Shown here piece by piece: positions 9,811 to 18,817 of a DNA stretch of 20,857 nt. The DNA is taken from assembly GCA_022592445.1 (NCBI GenBank), contig JABYQR010000551.1, forward strand, positions 1 to 20,857. The letters are read 5' to 3'. A model generated the notes under the pieces. It made no database searches and had not been told where the DNA came from. It saw only the letters and a list, made by a program, of their open reading frames with translations. This stretch comes from Cytidiella melzeri. Taxonomy: Eukaryota; Basidiomycota; Agaricomycetes; Polyporales; Irpicaceae. Each line of letters begins with the position of its first letter. Position 1 is the first letter of the stretch. Made by a program: the position numbers and the translations under genes.

Positions 9811-10345
9811 CACAAACTCGAACGGTGGGAAGAATCCTGACTGCATAACTGCTAAGTATGTTTTCAGTATAAGTCTAGTGACATATGACACTGATACCTA
9901 TGATCTCAGGACTCTTTGCCGCCAAGAGTGGTATAACAAGAACCCTAGCAGCCTAGAGAAAGACTTCGAGGTATACTAGAAAGATGGCACCGCAAATGAT
10001 ATTGACTTTAAGAAGGTGTGTACCTATCATGAAGGCAGCTGCGGCTATGACATTGACTGTCTTTTGTACTCTTCACGTCTAGACTTGGCAGAGCCGCGCT
10101 TCAAAGCAGGTGAGTGTACACATAACAACTTGGCAGGAACCATTATACTGATGTTCTGTCGTAGCAACGTGTACAAAAGAAGGCCATGCAGCACGCGGGC
10201 GTGGCCAGTGTCACCAACTGATTCTGTGGTGCTTGGGTTCGCGGTGGAGACGACCGATGTCAGTAGATTACGCAAATATGGTTTAGTAGCACTTAGTATA
10301 TAACAGTCGATAGCAACAGATATAGATGTTTTATCACGCAATATT

Positions 10346-10416
10346 TACCGGGTCCGCCCACTGAGATCTACTGATATATACAAAACGTGAAACGCAGATC
10401 TCAGTTGGTCCGGGTA
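10346..10416. repeat. small TA-flanked hairpin, possible miniature inverted-repeat element
   Basis: Imperfect inverted arms of about 20-22 nt (CCGGGTCCGCCCACTGAGAT... and its near-complement ...CAGTTGGTCCGGG) share a perfect CTGAGATCT stem and enclose a roughly 25 nt AT-rich loop. TA dinucleotides sit at both outer ends, as in Tc1/mariner-type target duplications. The core stem is perfect and the outer arm is diverged. It lies 60 bp after the end of the multi-exon pseudogene. It could also be a simple hairpin. Confidence 0.4.
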
Positions 10417-11143
10417 TATGCAGTTTTCACTGGGGTTGATGTCTGAACTGCCTCACCCCCATTGCAACTGCCACAGGCTGTGTCCTGATTGTAACTCCTG
10501 CTTAGAGAGCAACTAACAGTTGTGAAACTTTGTGGCACAATCAGATACAGTACTCACTACTAATGCAGCCCAAAATTTACATTTTCCAAGAATGCAGGGG
10601 TTGTGAATTTGTAGTCAGCTTCCAAAGTACTAGTAATTCTTGCTCGGAGGCAATACTATGTGTGGCATGTCTTCCAATTGTATTCCTTGTTCTAAGAGCA
10701 AGCAATGTCTGTGGATTGCTGCACATGTACCTGATCAAAATTTGACATCATTTGCCAGCAGGAGTGGAGTTTGAATCTGAGTCTGGAAGACCATTTTCAG
10801 TAGACTGGCCATAATGTGCTCAATCCCACTTCAATTGACAGGATGTTTGTACCAGGATGTTGCCACAAGATAGGGCTATCCAATGGTGTAATATGTGTAC
10901 AAATCTGTACCCATATGCAGTTCGTATAAATCTAAAACTGCATTTTGATTGCAAAAGTGACCTGATACAAAGTTATAAAGGGCGTGTGATGCCATCAGCT
11001 GGATTCATTGTTTTGTTATTGACACTGTTATTGTCTGTATTCTGCCATCAAATTCCCACACTTTGGGGGACAAAAAGGTCACATCTGAAAAGGCATCAAT
11101 GTGCTGGAGCACACTGGAACAATTCTTCTTCATTCTTCAGGAA
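10417..11143. other. unidentified non-coding stretch next to the truncated gypsy element
   Basis: No supported gene on either strand. The sequence has less CpG than its neighbours, consistent with old, mutated DNA. It abuts the broken end of integrase at 11144. The outer ends carry CAGTT (10425) and AACTG (11148-11152) in inverted orientation, but they lack a matching target duplication. It may be the remnant of another element whose insertion or deletion removed the end of the gypsy element. Confidence 0.3.
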
Positions 11144-11988
11144 TTATAACTGTTCTAACTCCTGATTGACACGTTCCGTTTCGCCGTCTGTCTCGGGGTA
11201 ATAAGCTGTGCTGATATTCTGTTGGATGCCCAACTTAGAGCAGAGTTCTTCCTGGAATTTGGCAACAAACTGGGGTCCTCGGTCAGAAATGACTTTCTCT
11301 GGTAGGCCAAAGCGTCGCCACACGTTGTGCATGTATAGTTCAGCTGTTACTTCGGCCGACGTGTTGGTGGTGCATGGAATCAGTACCGTTGACTTGGTGC
11401 ATCCTTGGTCCACAACCACCATGATTGTGTTGTACTTGTCACTTGCTGGTATATCTCCTATGAAATCAACAGAAACTACTTGGAACGGTAGATAGCTCTT
11501 TTCAGAACTAATTGGGTGAATTGGTATGTTCTTGGGCTGGTTCTGAATCTTAATGCTTTGACACGAGGCACACCCTGTGACGTAGTTCTTGATGAATACA
11601 GTCATGCCTGGCCACCAGAAGGTTCGTTGAATGAGTTCTATTGTCTTGAATCATCCAGGGTGTCCTGTGACCACAGTGTCATGGAATGACTTTACTAAGT
11701 CTCGTCGAAGTTGTTGGTCTTTTGGTACGTAGATCTTGTCCTTGTAGTAAACTAGACCATCTTCTGCCTTCCAGTCCTCTAGGTCACGTTTTACTGCCTT
11801 GTTGCCTTTGGAGGCTAGTAGTGTTTGTAGTGCATTGCTGACTTGGTCGTCTAGTTCAGCAACCTGTCTGATGCGGTCAAGGAGTGGAGTATTGGTGGTT
11901 GTTGCATGTTGATCCTGATCTATGACTCGTAGATGAAAAAGATGCTCTGGTAGCAGGATCTGCTCGGAATTATCACCCCCCCCCCCCC
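11144..11988 (-). pseudogene. Ty3/gypsy integrase, truncated
   Basis: The frame resumes after a run of 13 C on the plus strand (11976-11988) that shifts it relative to RNase H. It then encodes the HHCC zinc finger (His in 'SFHDT' and 'GHPG', Cys in 'GCASC') and the catalytic core. Counting from the Met at 11605, Asp47 ('VDFIGD'), Asp108 ('ISDRGPQF') and Glu144 ('GETERVNQ') form the D,D35E triad, which is intact. A TGA at 11653-11651 sits right after 'GHPG', where Arg would fit. Coding stops with TAA directly after 'NQELEQL', so the C-terminal DNA-binding part is lost. Integrase inserts the cDNA copy into nuclear DNA. Confidence 0.85.
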
Positions 11989-13263
11989 TAGATCATGATC
12001 AACACGTCTAGAAAGGGCATCAGGAACCGTCATTGTAGTTCCAGGCCGGTGGAATAATCGGAATCGGAATCTTGAGAGATACAATGCCCAATGTGCTTGT
12101 CTTCGGTTCAATTTGTGTGCTTCTTTGAAATATGCAAGGTTCTGATGGTCGGTGTAGATGTCGAAATCGTAAGTTGCCCCTTCCAAATAGTGGTGCCACT
12201 GCTCTAATGCACGCATGATGGCAAGGAGCTCCTTATTGTAGATGTCGTAATTCCGTTCGGTTACCGTCATTGACTGAGAAAGATATGCGCAGGGGTGCCA
12301 ATGTCCTGTTTCATCCTGTTGGAATAGCACCGCCCCTGTTGCATAACTAGATGCGTCGGTTTCCACTTGAAATGGTTTGCCTGCATCTGGCATCTTGAGT
12401 AGTGGTGCACTGCAGAAGACTCTCTTCAATTTGTCAAAGGCAGTTTGACAGGCCACCGTCCAGTCCCATACAGTTGCTTTCTTGGTCAGGTGGTACAATG
12501 GTTGCGCAATGTCAGAAAAGTTGGGGATAAACCGTCGATAGAAGCTGACAAATCCAAGGAATGATAGGACTTCTTTGACTTTACGGGGTATTGGCCAATC
12601 GGCCACCGCGGAGACTTTACCCGGGTCCATCTCTAGGTTGTTGTAAGACACAATGAGCCCGAGGTATTCGATGCGTGATTGTCGGAACATGCATTTCTCC
12701 GGTTTCAGGAACAGGTCGTTGTCTTTCAGCCGTTGTAACACCTGTTTGATGAGGATGTCGTGCGTTGCCCGGTCTTCAGTAAAGATGAGGATGTCGTCCA
12801 TGTAAACTACTACATGCCCTGTGTCAATAAGATCTGCAAAGATCTCATTCATCATGGATTGGAACGTTGCTGGTGAGTTGGTAAGTCCAAAGAACATGAC
12901 TGTTGGCTCGAACAGGTCGAGGTTGGTCTTGAATGCTGCCTTCCACTCGTCGCCCTCTTTGATGCGTACATTGTTGTATCCCCATTGCACGTCCAGTTTG
13001 GTGAATATCTTTGCTCCTTTGAGTTTGTCAATAAGTTCCGGAATCAACGGTAGTGGGTATGTGTTCTTTTTTGTCATGGTGTTCAGGATTCGGTAGTCTT
13101 GTATTGGTCGTAATGAGCCATCCTTCTTTTTGACAAAGAAGAATGGAGAAGCCTTTGGGGATTTCGAGGGTCGTATGTACCCTTTCCGTAGGTGTTCCGT
13201 AATGAAGTTGTTGAGTTCGACCTGTTCTGGTTGTGACAGCGGGTAAACTGTACAGTTCTTCAT
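11920..13263 (-). CDS. Ty3/gypsy reverse transcriptase and RNase H
   Basis: This is a 447-residue open frame. RT fingers and palm show '[10 protein letters not shown]', '[13 protein letters not shown]' (catalytic Asp near 91), '[11 protein letters not shown]' and '[10 protein letters not shown]' (YMDD at 154-157, intact), then '[15 protein letters not shown]'. RNase H follows with Asp303 ('ETDASS'), Glu345 ('NKELLAIM'), Asp372 ('YTDHQNL') and the closing 'DALSR' at 415-419. The upstream TGA at 13272-13270 separates it from protease in the same frame, so both were once one polyprotein. The last 30 or so residues after the G-run are out of frame and spurious. Enzyme residues look intact even though the element is broken. 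Confidence 0.92.
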   Translation of the reverse strand: MKNCTVYPLSQPEQVELNNFITEHLRKGYIRPSKSPKASPFFFVKKKDGSLRPIQDYRILNTMTKKNTYPLPLIPELIDKLKGAKIFTKLDVQWGYNNVRIKEGDEWKAAFKTNLDLFEPTVMFFGLTNSPATFQSMMNEIFADLIDTGHVVVYMDDILIFTEDRATHDILIKQVLQRLKDNDLFLKPEKCMFRQSRIEYLGLIVSYNNLEMDPGKVSAVADWPIPRKVKEVLSFLGFVSFYRRFIPNFSDIAQPLYHLTKKATVWDWTVACQTAFDKLKRVFCSAPLLKMPDAGKPFQVETDASSYATGAVLFQQDETGHWHPCAYLSQSMTVTERNYDIYNKELLAIMRALEQWHHYLEGATYDFDIYTDHQNLAYFKEAHKLNRRQAHWALYLSRFRFRLFHRPGTTMTVPDALSRRVDHDLGGGGVIIPSRSCYQSIFFIYES

Positions 13264-13269
13264 TTCTGC

Positions 13270-14193
13270 TCACGGTACAAGGTCTATCGCGTGATCCCAT
13301 TTCTTTCGTTCTGGTAGTCGTTCTGATGCGTGCTTCTCAAACACAAATTGGAATCCCAAGAACTCAGCTGGTACAATGTCTTCAATAGTTTGTTCCGTTT
13401 TCTCCTTGTGCTGCACTTCGGCCACTTGTTGAGACACATTGTGTTTGACCCGGATGTAGATGAGATCTTTGCCTCCCGCTATTGCTTCATCAATGGTCTC
13501 TTCGTGCCATAGGTAGTCCTTGGCCCAATAGAGCGACTCTTCCTGTTCGGCTACCCATTCTGGAGTGACCGAGATCTTTGAAGGTGTAATATAGTCTGCA
13601 GTGGGTGTCGTATCTGCATGTACTTCCTTATGCATTGTGGGATAACTATGGACCCCCACAATTCCTTCTCGGGGTTGGGCTATTGGTTCCATGATGTGAA
13701 CGGCGTCTGAAGGAAGCTTCTCTCCGATGTAGTTCGCAACTTCCTCGACTTCTTCTACCATGAATGAATGTTTCTTTGTCAATAAAGTTGATGTGGGTTT
13801 GTCGGCTGTTGTGAACTGTTTATCCGGCGGCTGCATTCGCTTGATTGCTTGAATGATCTTGATTGTGAGGGGATCTTCACAATGGACCTTATTGCCATCT
13901 TTGAATTGTATACATTTGGTCTTCCAGTCTATCGAGGGATTGTGTTTCTTCAACCAAGTCATTCCTAGGATGATGTCGTCTCGACCGAGGTTGGTTACGT
14001 AAAATAGTTCATAGTGGACTCTTTGTCCCACCACTAATGGCAGGTATATGCCATGAGTAATTCGTCCTGCCACGTTGATGGTACCGTCAACGTTCTGGAC
14101 TCCAAACGGCTTTGGTAACGGGTTTGCCTCCCACTTGTTACGATTGAGGACTTTTTCATGGATGAAGCAATGCGTCGCACCACTATCAACCAA
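13270..14193 (-). pseudogene. Ty3/gypsy aspartic protease and pol spacer
   Basis: The active-site motif is 'VDSGATHCFI' (DSG at residues 3-5 of the stretch from 14193), and the second conserved strand is 'ILGMTWL' at 75-81, both typical of retropepsin-like proteases that dimerise to cleave Gag-Pol. A spacer of about 200 residues leads into RT. The first codon given here is a TTG (Leu), not a true start: the frame is open upstream to about 14330, through 'VRIKANRVTASDLSISFAGK', so protease was made as a fusion. The closing TGA at 13272-13270 is in frame with the RT Met at 13263. Confidence 0.85.
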
Positions 14194-14312
14194 GACTTGA
14201 ACTTTGACAATTTCGTGATTGTGTGTGATTTTGCCAGCAAATGATATTGAAAGGTCACTAGCCGTTACACGGTTCGCCTTGATCCTGACACACGTCGAGG
14301 GTGTAGGATAAA

Positions 14313-15059
14313 CTAAAAACCCTCTCTTTCTTCAAGTTCATCTAAAAACAGGCCTCTCTCTTCAACTGGTAGCCCCGCTACAGCCTTATAGACCATTTCC
14401 AAATTTGGCCGAGTTTTGGTATTCCGTCCTGCCATTCTTGGACCCGGAAGAGGGGCGGCCCTACCCACTCTAAGTTGAGCCACCTCTCCACTTCCTCCTG
14501 CGTCACCCCCAGATCCTCCCGTTTGTGTGCTGCCCAACTTATCCAGTACAAGTCGTTGGCCCAATCTATCATATCCGGGCCCGCGAAGGCAATGGTTCTC
14601 CATTCCCTCATGCATTCCGCCTCCTGATTGGTCATAAAGACCCCGTTCCTGTGCTCGGCTGGACCCCAGAACTTGCAGGGTCCCCCCTCCATCGTGTCGA
14701 CGATGTAACTCTTCGAGAGCTCCAACCGTCTCGCCTGAATCGCCCGCCACGCTGCCACGCGTGCGACGTATAACTCCTGCGGTGTCCTCCTGACCAACCT
14801 CCTCCCCTCTCGCTTTCAAAGTGCTGGCGCCTGATCTTTCTCCTTCAACCATTGTTGCAGCTCGGAGTGCAGGCGGCGGGTTTTGCGCTCGAGGTCGCGT
14901 GCGTGGGTTTGGCCTATAGTCAGGATGGAAGGAGAGATTGTTAGCTTTGTGACCAGGCTGATGGCACCTGAAGCACAGGTTGTCTCTGAAGTGACGCTCA
15001 CGATCTGCTGCGTTCATAACTCTTGCGGTGGCTTGGTTGTTGTTGGGTAGGGGGTTCAA
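14313..15059 (-). pseudogene. zinc knuckle and unrecognised Trp-rich region between Gag and protease
   Basis: In one frame a zinc knuckle lies at 14975-14934 ('CFRCHQPGHKANN'). The fourth ligand, normally Cys, reads Leu. A second frame (from 15001) carries a charged, probably coiled stretch ('RDLERKTRRLHSELQQWLKE'), a TGA at 14818-14816, and then about 135 residues rich in Trp and Glu: 'RVAAWRAIQARRLELSKSYI', 'GPCKFWGPAEH', 'WANDLYWISWAAHKREDLG', 'EEVERWLNLEW'. The first frame returns near 14420 with 'VEERGLFLDELEEREGF'. At least two frameshifts are needed to join these parts. I do not recognise the Trp-rich part; most gypsy elements have only a short linker here. Confidence 0.55.
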
Positions 15060-16231
15060 GTAGACTGACTTCCCCCCTTACTCCTGCCACGGCCATTACG
15101 AGCAGCCAGATTGAGCGTCAGGAGTTGTCGGTTTGTTTCTAGCCGGAGCGCTTCTATCATCATTTCTCCGAGGTTCTCCGGTTGATGGTGTAGATTATGA
15201 AGGGCATTAAGGAGACTCCACTTGAGTCCGCGCTTGTACCAAGCCATTACCGCTGTTTTGTCTTGGTTCTCGCCGTATTGTCCCAGCAATACGGAAAAAT
15301 CATTGTTGTATTCTTGGACTGTTCTCGAGCCTTGATTTGCTCTTTCAAGCTTGGCCAATGCTCGTTCTCTAAGTCCTTTATCCTGGAAGAACATCAACAC
15401 TTCATTGCAGAATTCTCCCCAGTGTGGGAAATCTTCCATCAGGTATTGTTTCTTCTTCAGCATAGCCCACGGTCCAGCCGTTCCTCCATTCATGTAGCTG
15501 AGTACGCAAACAATCTTGTGTACGGCTAGAGCAAATCGCTTGGGCTGCATCTTGATGTACATCAACATGTTGGTCCACCATTTGTCAAACTTCTCAGCCC
15601 TGCCATCAAAGTCTTGGGGATCACGGAGTTTGAGCTTCTCCCACTCGCTTTCAGGTGGTGCTCGGTCATTGGTTGGAGCGTCGGAGTATCTGTCAAAGGG
15701 GTACTCGGGGTCGAAAGAGTCTGATTGTTTCCTTTTCTCATGACCTTCTCTATCATAGGGTCGAAAGATGGGTCGATGTGGATCTGGGGCTGAAGACTCG
15801 TCGTCGTCAGGAGTAGTGAATGGTGTAAATGGCCTTTGTTCTCTTTCAGTCCCTGGTGCTTGGGTACCTGCTGTTTGCCCAGTACCTTCGGGTTGTATTG
15901 CTTCTTGAGGGGTACTCATTGTTGGCTTTGGTGCTACCGTAAGTTCTTCCAACAATAGTGGTGGTTTGTTACTAGCAGATGGTACTTCTGCTCATCTCTT
16001 GTCGCATCTTTTGGCTTCTCGCAAGTGTCGTTCAACTTGGGCAATGTCCACAACTTCAAAGTCTGGGTGTGGCGGTCTTACTGTTTGTTTTGCTAGTTCA
16101 CGATTGGGACAAATGTCAGCTGTACAATGTTCCCACTCGTCGTCTTGGTCAAGGTAGATGTCTCGTTTCTTCTTGTAGAAAAGGTGCGGCTTTCCGTAGC
16201 AGGGGAGGAATGTTTCAGCTCCCACTGTCAT
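15056..16231 (-). pseudogene. Ty3/gypsy Gag (capsid) with a premature stop
   Basis: An ATG at 16231 opens 79 codons to a TGA at 15994-15992. The frame continues in phase through 15955 to a TGA at 15058-15056. The N-terminal part is charged ('HLFYKKKRDIYLDQDDEWEH'). A Pro/Thr/Asp-rich linker follows, then the capsid-type retrotransposon Gag domain ('KLRDPQDFDGRAEKFDKWW', 'FPHWGEFCNEVLMFFQDKG', 'TVQEYNNDFSVLLGQYG'), ending in a basic Gly/Arg tail. The zinc knuckle lies in the -1 frame immediately after a G6A run (15077-15071). Length without the knuckle is about 390 residues. Confidence 0.8.
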
Positions 16232-16380
16232 ATGCTTCTGATGTCTGATGTATCTAATTGCTGCTTCCCATCCAGGGTAAGGCTAGCGAGGATGACAAGG
16301 GATTGCAGCAAGACCGCAGTCGTTGCCAATCGAGTGGTTCTTCTTGGTGCGCGGGGTAGACCCAGAAGAGTCTATCCAAA
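16232..16380 (-). other. untranslated leader of the gypsy element with possible primer-binding site
   Basis: 149 nt separate the LTR from the Gag ATG. Two bases after the LTR end the minus strand reads TGGATAGACTCTTCTGGG, which starts with the TGG that pairs with a tRNA CCA tail. I cannot name the tRNA. A short inverted repeat (TAGAC and GTCTA) overlaps this site. Confidence 0.35.
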
Positions 16381-17092
16381 TGTTAAGACCGACTATCGTC
16401 AAGGGACAAGTTGTCAGGTCAGAACCCCTTGGTGTAGCTACACACAAGGTCTGATGATAGTCTAGGCCGCGCGGTTGCTGTCAAGCACAGTGGCAAGCAG
16501 ATGATGGTTCGATGGAAGGAATATTGATACAAAGTGGACAGACTGAGGTTCTAGCCCCATGTCTAACGGCTATTTATACATATTGACCTAACTACTTTTG
16601 GACCAGTCCGAGGTAGTGGTAGCAAATAGGAGAAACAGAAAGGAAGAACAATACACAGAGAACAGCCACTACTCTGGAAAGCCAATGAGAGAAGAGACCG
16701 TCAAGGTGCGGAAACAAGGAACAATAGAAAGGGGAAACATGAGGCAGAGATCAATAGAGAAGGGGTTGAACCCGAAACAGGGGATAGACAGAGTTGGATC
16801 CAAAACAGGGGATAGACGGGGTTGGACCCGATGGAGTGGTAACGGAGGTATGGAAAGGCCGAGGGTTGAACCAAGGCAATGGTAACCAATCAGAGTCAGG
16901 TCTGAGGTTTGAATGGACATCAGAAGGCAACTGATAACATAATAGTCCGTGTTGAACGGGAGCAATGTGGATCAGGGAATGATGGAGGAAAGACGAGTTG
17001 GATTGTCAAGGCAATTGTAAAGAAGATAACTGGTTATCAAGGTAATCGAAGAAGTAAAGAAAAATAATAGGGTGTGAAGACCGTTCGTAACA
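16381..17092 (-). repeat. 5' LTR of the gypsy element
   Basis: 712 bp, TGTTA...TAACA, matching the solo LTR at 9095-9805. TATAAATAG lies on the minus strand at 16578-16570. It contains an imperfect internal duplication of a GGGGATAGAC-GTTGGA-type unit near 16779-16830. The outer flank (CTTTC, 17093-17097) has no matching partner because the other end of the element is missing. Confidence 0.88.
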
Positions 17093-17283
17093 CTTTCCTT
17101 GCACTCGTCCTTGTTGCTGTTCCTGCCCTCGCTCTTGTACTCGTCGCTTTCACCATCCTCGTTGTTGTCATTGCCCACGCCCTTGTCCTTGTTGCCATCC
17201 CGTCTCCGTCTTTGTCCTCGTTGTTTCCGTCCCCGTCATTTCTGCTGTCTGCATTGTTGCTGTCACTGCCCTCGTTGTGCTAG
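17093..17283. repeat. low-complexity pyrimidine-rich tract
   Basis: Degenerate repeats of CTCGTCCTTGTTGC-like units dominate this stretch. On the minus strand they would read as Asn/Asp/Glu/Gly-rich low-complexity peptide. It begins directly at the LTR edge, so the gypsy element inserted into or beside it. I see no supported gene. Confidence 0.6.
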
Positions 17284-17515
17284 GATGGTTTCATTACCTT
17301 ATTTTCAGTCTTTAGTTTTTTTACGTGCCTGTATACATGTCATATCACAATTTTGCAATACATATGCTTACCTTTAACATTGAGTTCGTGATTCTGTGAG
17401 TACAGTATGTCTATGTGTACACTAAGCTGCAACTGGTGGGTGGGTGTTGATAGAAGTATGATACAATGAAGGGCAGGGTATCAGGAAGACAATGGGGAAG
17501 GAGTGATGAGCACCG
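17284..17515. other. no gene seen
   Basis: AT-richer spacer between the pyrimidine tract and the tandem array. There is no coding frame with support and no recognised repeat. Confidence 0.4.
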
Positions 17516-17885
17516 CTCAGTCTTAATGGGAGGCACAGATAGACAAGTGGGAGGGTGGGCAGACGGCGAGGAACAAAGGAATGATGGGAGGGAGGGCGAG
17601 AGGCACACAGAAAGTTGAGCAGACACTCAGTCTTGATGGGAGGTACGGGGAGGCACGTGGGAAGGCGGGCAGACAGCGAGGAGCAGAGGAATGATGGAAG
17701 AGAGGGAGGGAGGCGCACAGGAAGACTGGCCGACACTCAGTCTTGATGGGAGGTACGGGGAGGCACGTGGGAAGGCGGGCAGACAGCGAGGAGCAAAGAA
17801 ATGATGGACAGCACTCAGTATTGATGGGAGAAGCAAAGGGAGACACGCAGGAACGTGGGCAGACAACGAGACACTCAGTATTGAT
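17516..17885. repeat. 110 bp tandem repeat array (minisatellite)
   Basis: CTCAGTCTTGATGGGAGG-like unit starts recur at 17516, 17626, 17736, 17814 and 17874. The first two units are exactly 110 bp; later units are shortened to 78 and 60 bp by internal loss. Each unit is purine-rich and includes GGGCAGAC-GCGAGGA and AATGATGG. Open frames on the minus strand are repeat artefacts. Confidence 0.8.
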
Positions 17886-18161
17886 GGGCTAGAACACCAA
17901 CATGCATGCTGTGACACTGTTTGACAGCTACTGATTGATAAGCTAGGCACGTGCTCTACAAAACGTAGCCAGATAATGACTCTGAGCCACGGATATAGGG
18001 TCTTACTCAACCTGGAACTGTCGCGGAGCGACTGCTGCTATACTGCTAAACCCTAAACAAGGGCAGAGAAGAGGGGGAGAGGAAGTGGAAGTGGATCTCC
18101 AACGACGACAACAAGGTCAAAGTCGATGATAAGCAGGCAAGCAGGCTCAGAGGCCGGATAC
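17886..18161. other. no gene seen
   Basis: No convincing coding frame. A single AAACCCTAAAC near 18047-18057 resembles telomeric sequence but is isolated. Confidence 0.4.
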
Positions 18162-18242
18162 TGGCAGTGCAAATGACGAAGTCAATATCAAGCTTATACT
18201 AGGTTACATTGAGTAACTCACCTGGCAGTTCAAATGACGAAG
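18162..18242. repeat. two direct repeats of about 21 bp
   Basis: CTGGCAGTGCAAATGACGAAG near 18162 recurs as CTGGCAGTTCAAATGACGAAG near 18222, with one mismatch and about 60 bp between starts. Confidence 0.55.
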
Positions 18243-18329
18243 AGGTCAAGATGCAGAACCAGGGAGGGTAAGGGGTACTATATATACTGTGTCTGGGTGG
18301 TCTGTGCACCAGTTCCCACACTAGGGACT

Positions 18330-18600
18330 GGAGTAACTGTGGGGCTGGAGTAACAATAGAACAATAAGGGACCAGGGTAACTGTCAAGGACCAGGGTACA
18401 GAGAACAATAGAGCTAGAACAATAGAACAATAGAACAATAGAATAGGAACAATAGAACAATAGAAACTGGGGGAATCCCTGGGGAATCCCTAACAATAGA
18501 CAAAAGACAATAGACGGAAGACAATAGGTCAATAGGAACTGGGGGAATCCCTGGGGAATCCCTATCAATGGAAGTTGAACAATAGAACAATAGCCTAGGT
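18330..18600. repeat. ACAATAG-type short repeat array with duplicated GGGAATCCCT blocks
   Basis: About a dozen copies of ACAATAG, often as AACAATAG, occur here. They are interleaved with two copies of an ACTGGGGGAATCCCTGGGGA-type block (near 18467 and 18537) and variants of GGACCAGGGTA. The array lies downstream, on the minus strand, of the polypurine tract of the second gypsy element and upstream of a minus-strand TATATATAG at about 18287. It may therefore sit in the U3 part of that element's LTR. Confidence 0.6.
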
Positions 18601-18799
18601 TGATCTGGAACCGCTCCAGATTGAGTCTAGGGTTTGGGTCTGGACTATTGATAAATAAGGCAGGATGTCACGTGACCCGGGTTAGGGTTAGGTCCGGTAA
18701 CACTCCTAGCCGGAAAATAAGCGCTCTAGATAGGCGCCTAAGGCTGTAAACTTGTGACATTGTTGGAAAAATCCGGTCTCTGTTGGACTATCCATGTCA
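18600..18799 (-). repeat. probable start of the 3' LTR of the second gypsy element
   Basis: On the minus strand, TGACATGGATAGTCC begins three bases after a polypurine tract, where a 3' LTR should start. The LTR's far end could not be fixed: TGACAT recurs only 40 bp away, which is too short. A TATA-like box at about 18287 suggests the LTR extends left of 18300. The stretch also holds a perfect 10 bp palindrome, GTCACGTGAC (18667-18676), and two telomere-like TTAGGG units. Confidence 0.35.
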
Positions 18800-18802
18800 T
18801 TA

Positions 18803-18811
18803 CCCCCCTCC
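18803..18811 (-). promoter_or_regulatory. polypurine tract of the second gypsy element
   Basis: GGAGGGGGG on the minus strand, followed by TAA and the presumed LTR start. It lies 7 bases past the pol stop, the usual place for the plus-strand primer of reverse transcription. Confidence 0.65.
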
Positions 18812-18817
18812 TAAAAT

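Larger units (their letters stand above)
6442..10286 (+). pseudogene. multi-exon gene of unknown family, with duplicated exons, interrupted by a solo LTR
   Basis: Frame and splice signals give exons 6442-6737, 6791-6952, 7050-7374, 7420-7571, 7629-7733, 7780-8403, 8459-8677, 8743-8826, 8891-9007, 9062-9094 continuing at 9811-10109, and 10165-10286. Introns are 45-97 nt; the best have GTAAGT, GTGAGT or GTACGT donors, CTAAC/CTAAT branch sites and CAG/TAG acceptors. Nearly all junctions are phase 2. The core exon (7780-8403) encodes a Trp/Tyr-rich region: 'YLLYPQLPRNKNVVYWDKHV', 'LCYSDMLRRPHEFGVVIEHW', 'YLVQHYPTWYKNRKEE'. A helical, charged segment ('VEKEIAKVQAHLKHAH') precedes it. Lesions are TAG at 6616 and TGA at 6670 in the first exon, TAG at 9977 (or an unconventional 45 nt intron, 9971-10015), and the LTR at 9095-9805. 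The same frame is open upstream of the ATG to 6289 except for a TGA at 6439. The family is not recognised. Confidence 0.6.
11144..17092 (-). mobile_element. Ty3/gypsy retrotransposon, 5' LTR to truncated integrase
   Basis: Read on the minus strand the order is 5' LTR (17092-16381), leader, Gag (16231-15056), zinc knuckle and extra region (15059-14313), protease (near 14330-13270), RT and RNase H (13263 to about 11990), integrase (about 11975-11144). This protease-RT-RNase H-integrase order defines Ty3/gypsy. The element stops inside integrase, so the 3' end and 3' LTR are missing and no target duplication can be read. It carries four in-frame TGA codons (15994, 14818, 13272, 11653) and several frameshifts, including at a G6 run and a G13 run. 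This copy is not autonomous. Confidence 0.85.

Noticed and set aside
9095..17092. Reading the LTRs at 9095 and 16381 as the two ends of one 8 kb element
   Set aside because: The left LTR has its own perfect CAAAC duplication, lacks a polypurine tract beside it, and interrupts an exon that resumes directly beyond it. The integrase also ends at 11144, well before it.
17099..17377. Hydrophobic plus-strand open frames resembling membrane proteins
   Set aside because: They arise from a degenerate pyrimidine-rich repeat; no start context, splice signal or conserved motif.
17411..18010. Long minus-strand open frames rich in Pro/Ser/Leu
   Set aside because: They are translations of the 110 bp tandem repeat, appear in several frames at once, and have no motif.
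18667..18676. GTCACGTGAC palindrome as a regulatory site
   Set aside because: A perfect 10 bp palindrome with a CACGTG core, but single and without a defined promoter nearby.
18680..18692. Telomere-like TTAGGGTTAGG
   Set aside because: Only two units, inside a retroelement end, with no array; AAACCCTAAAC near 18047 is equally isolated.
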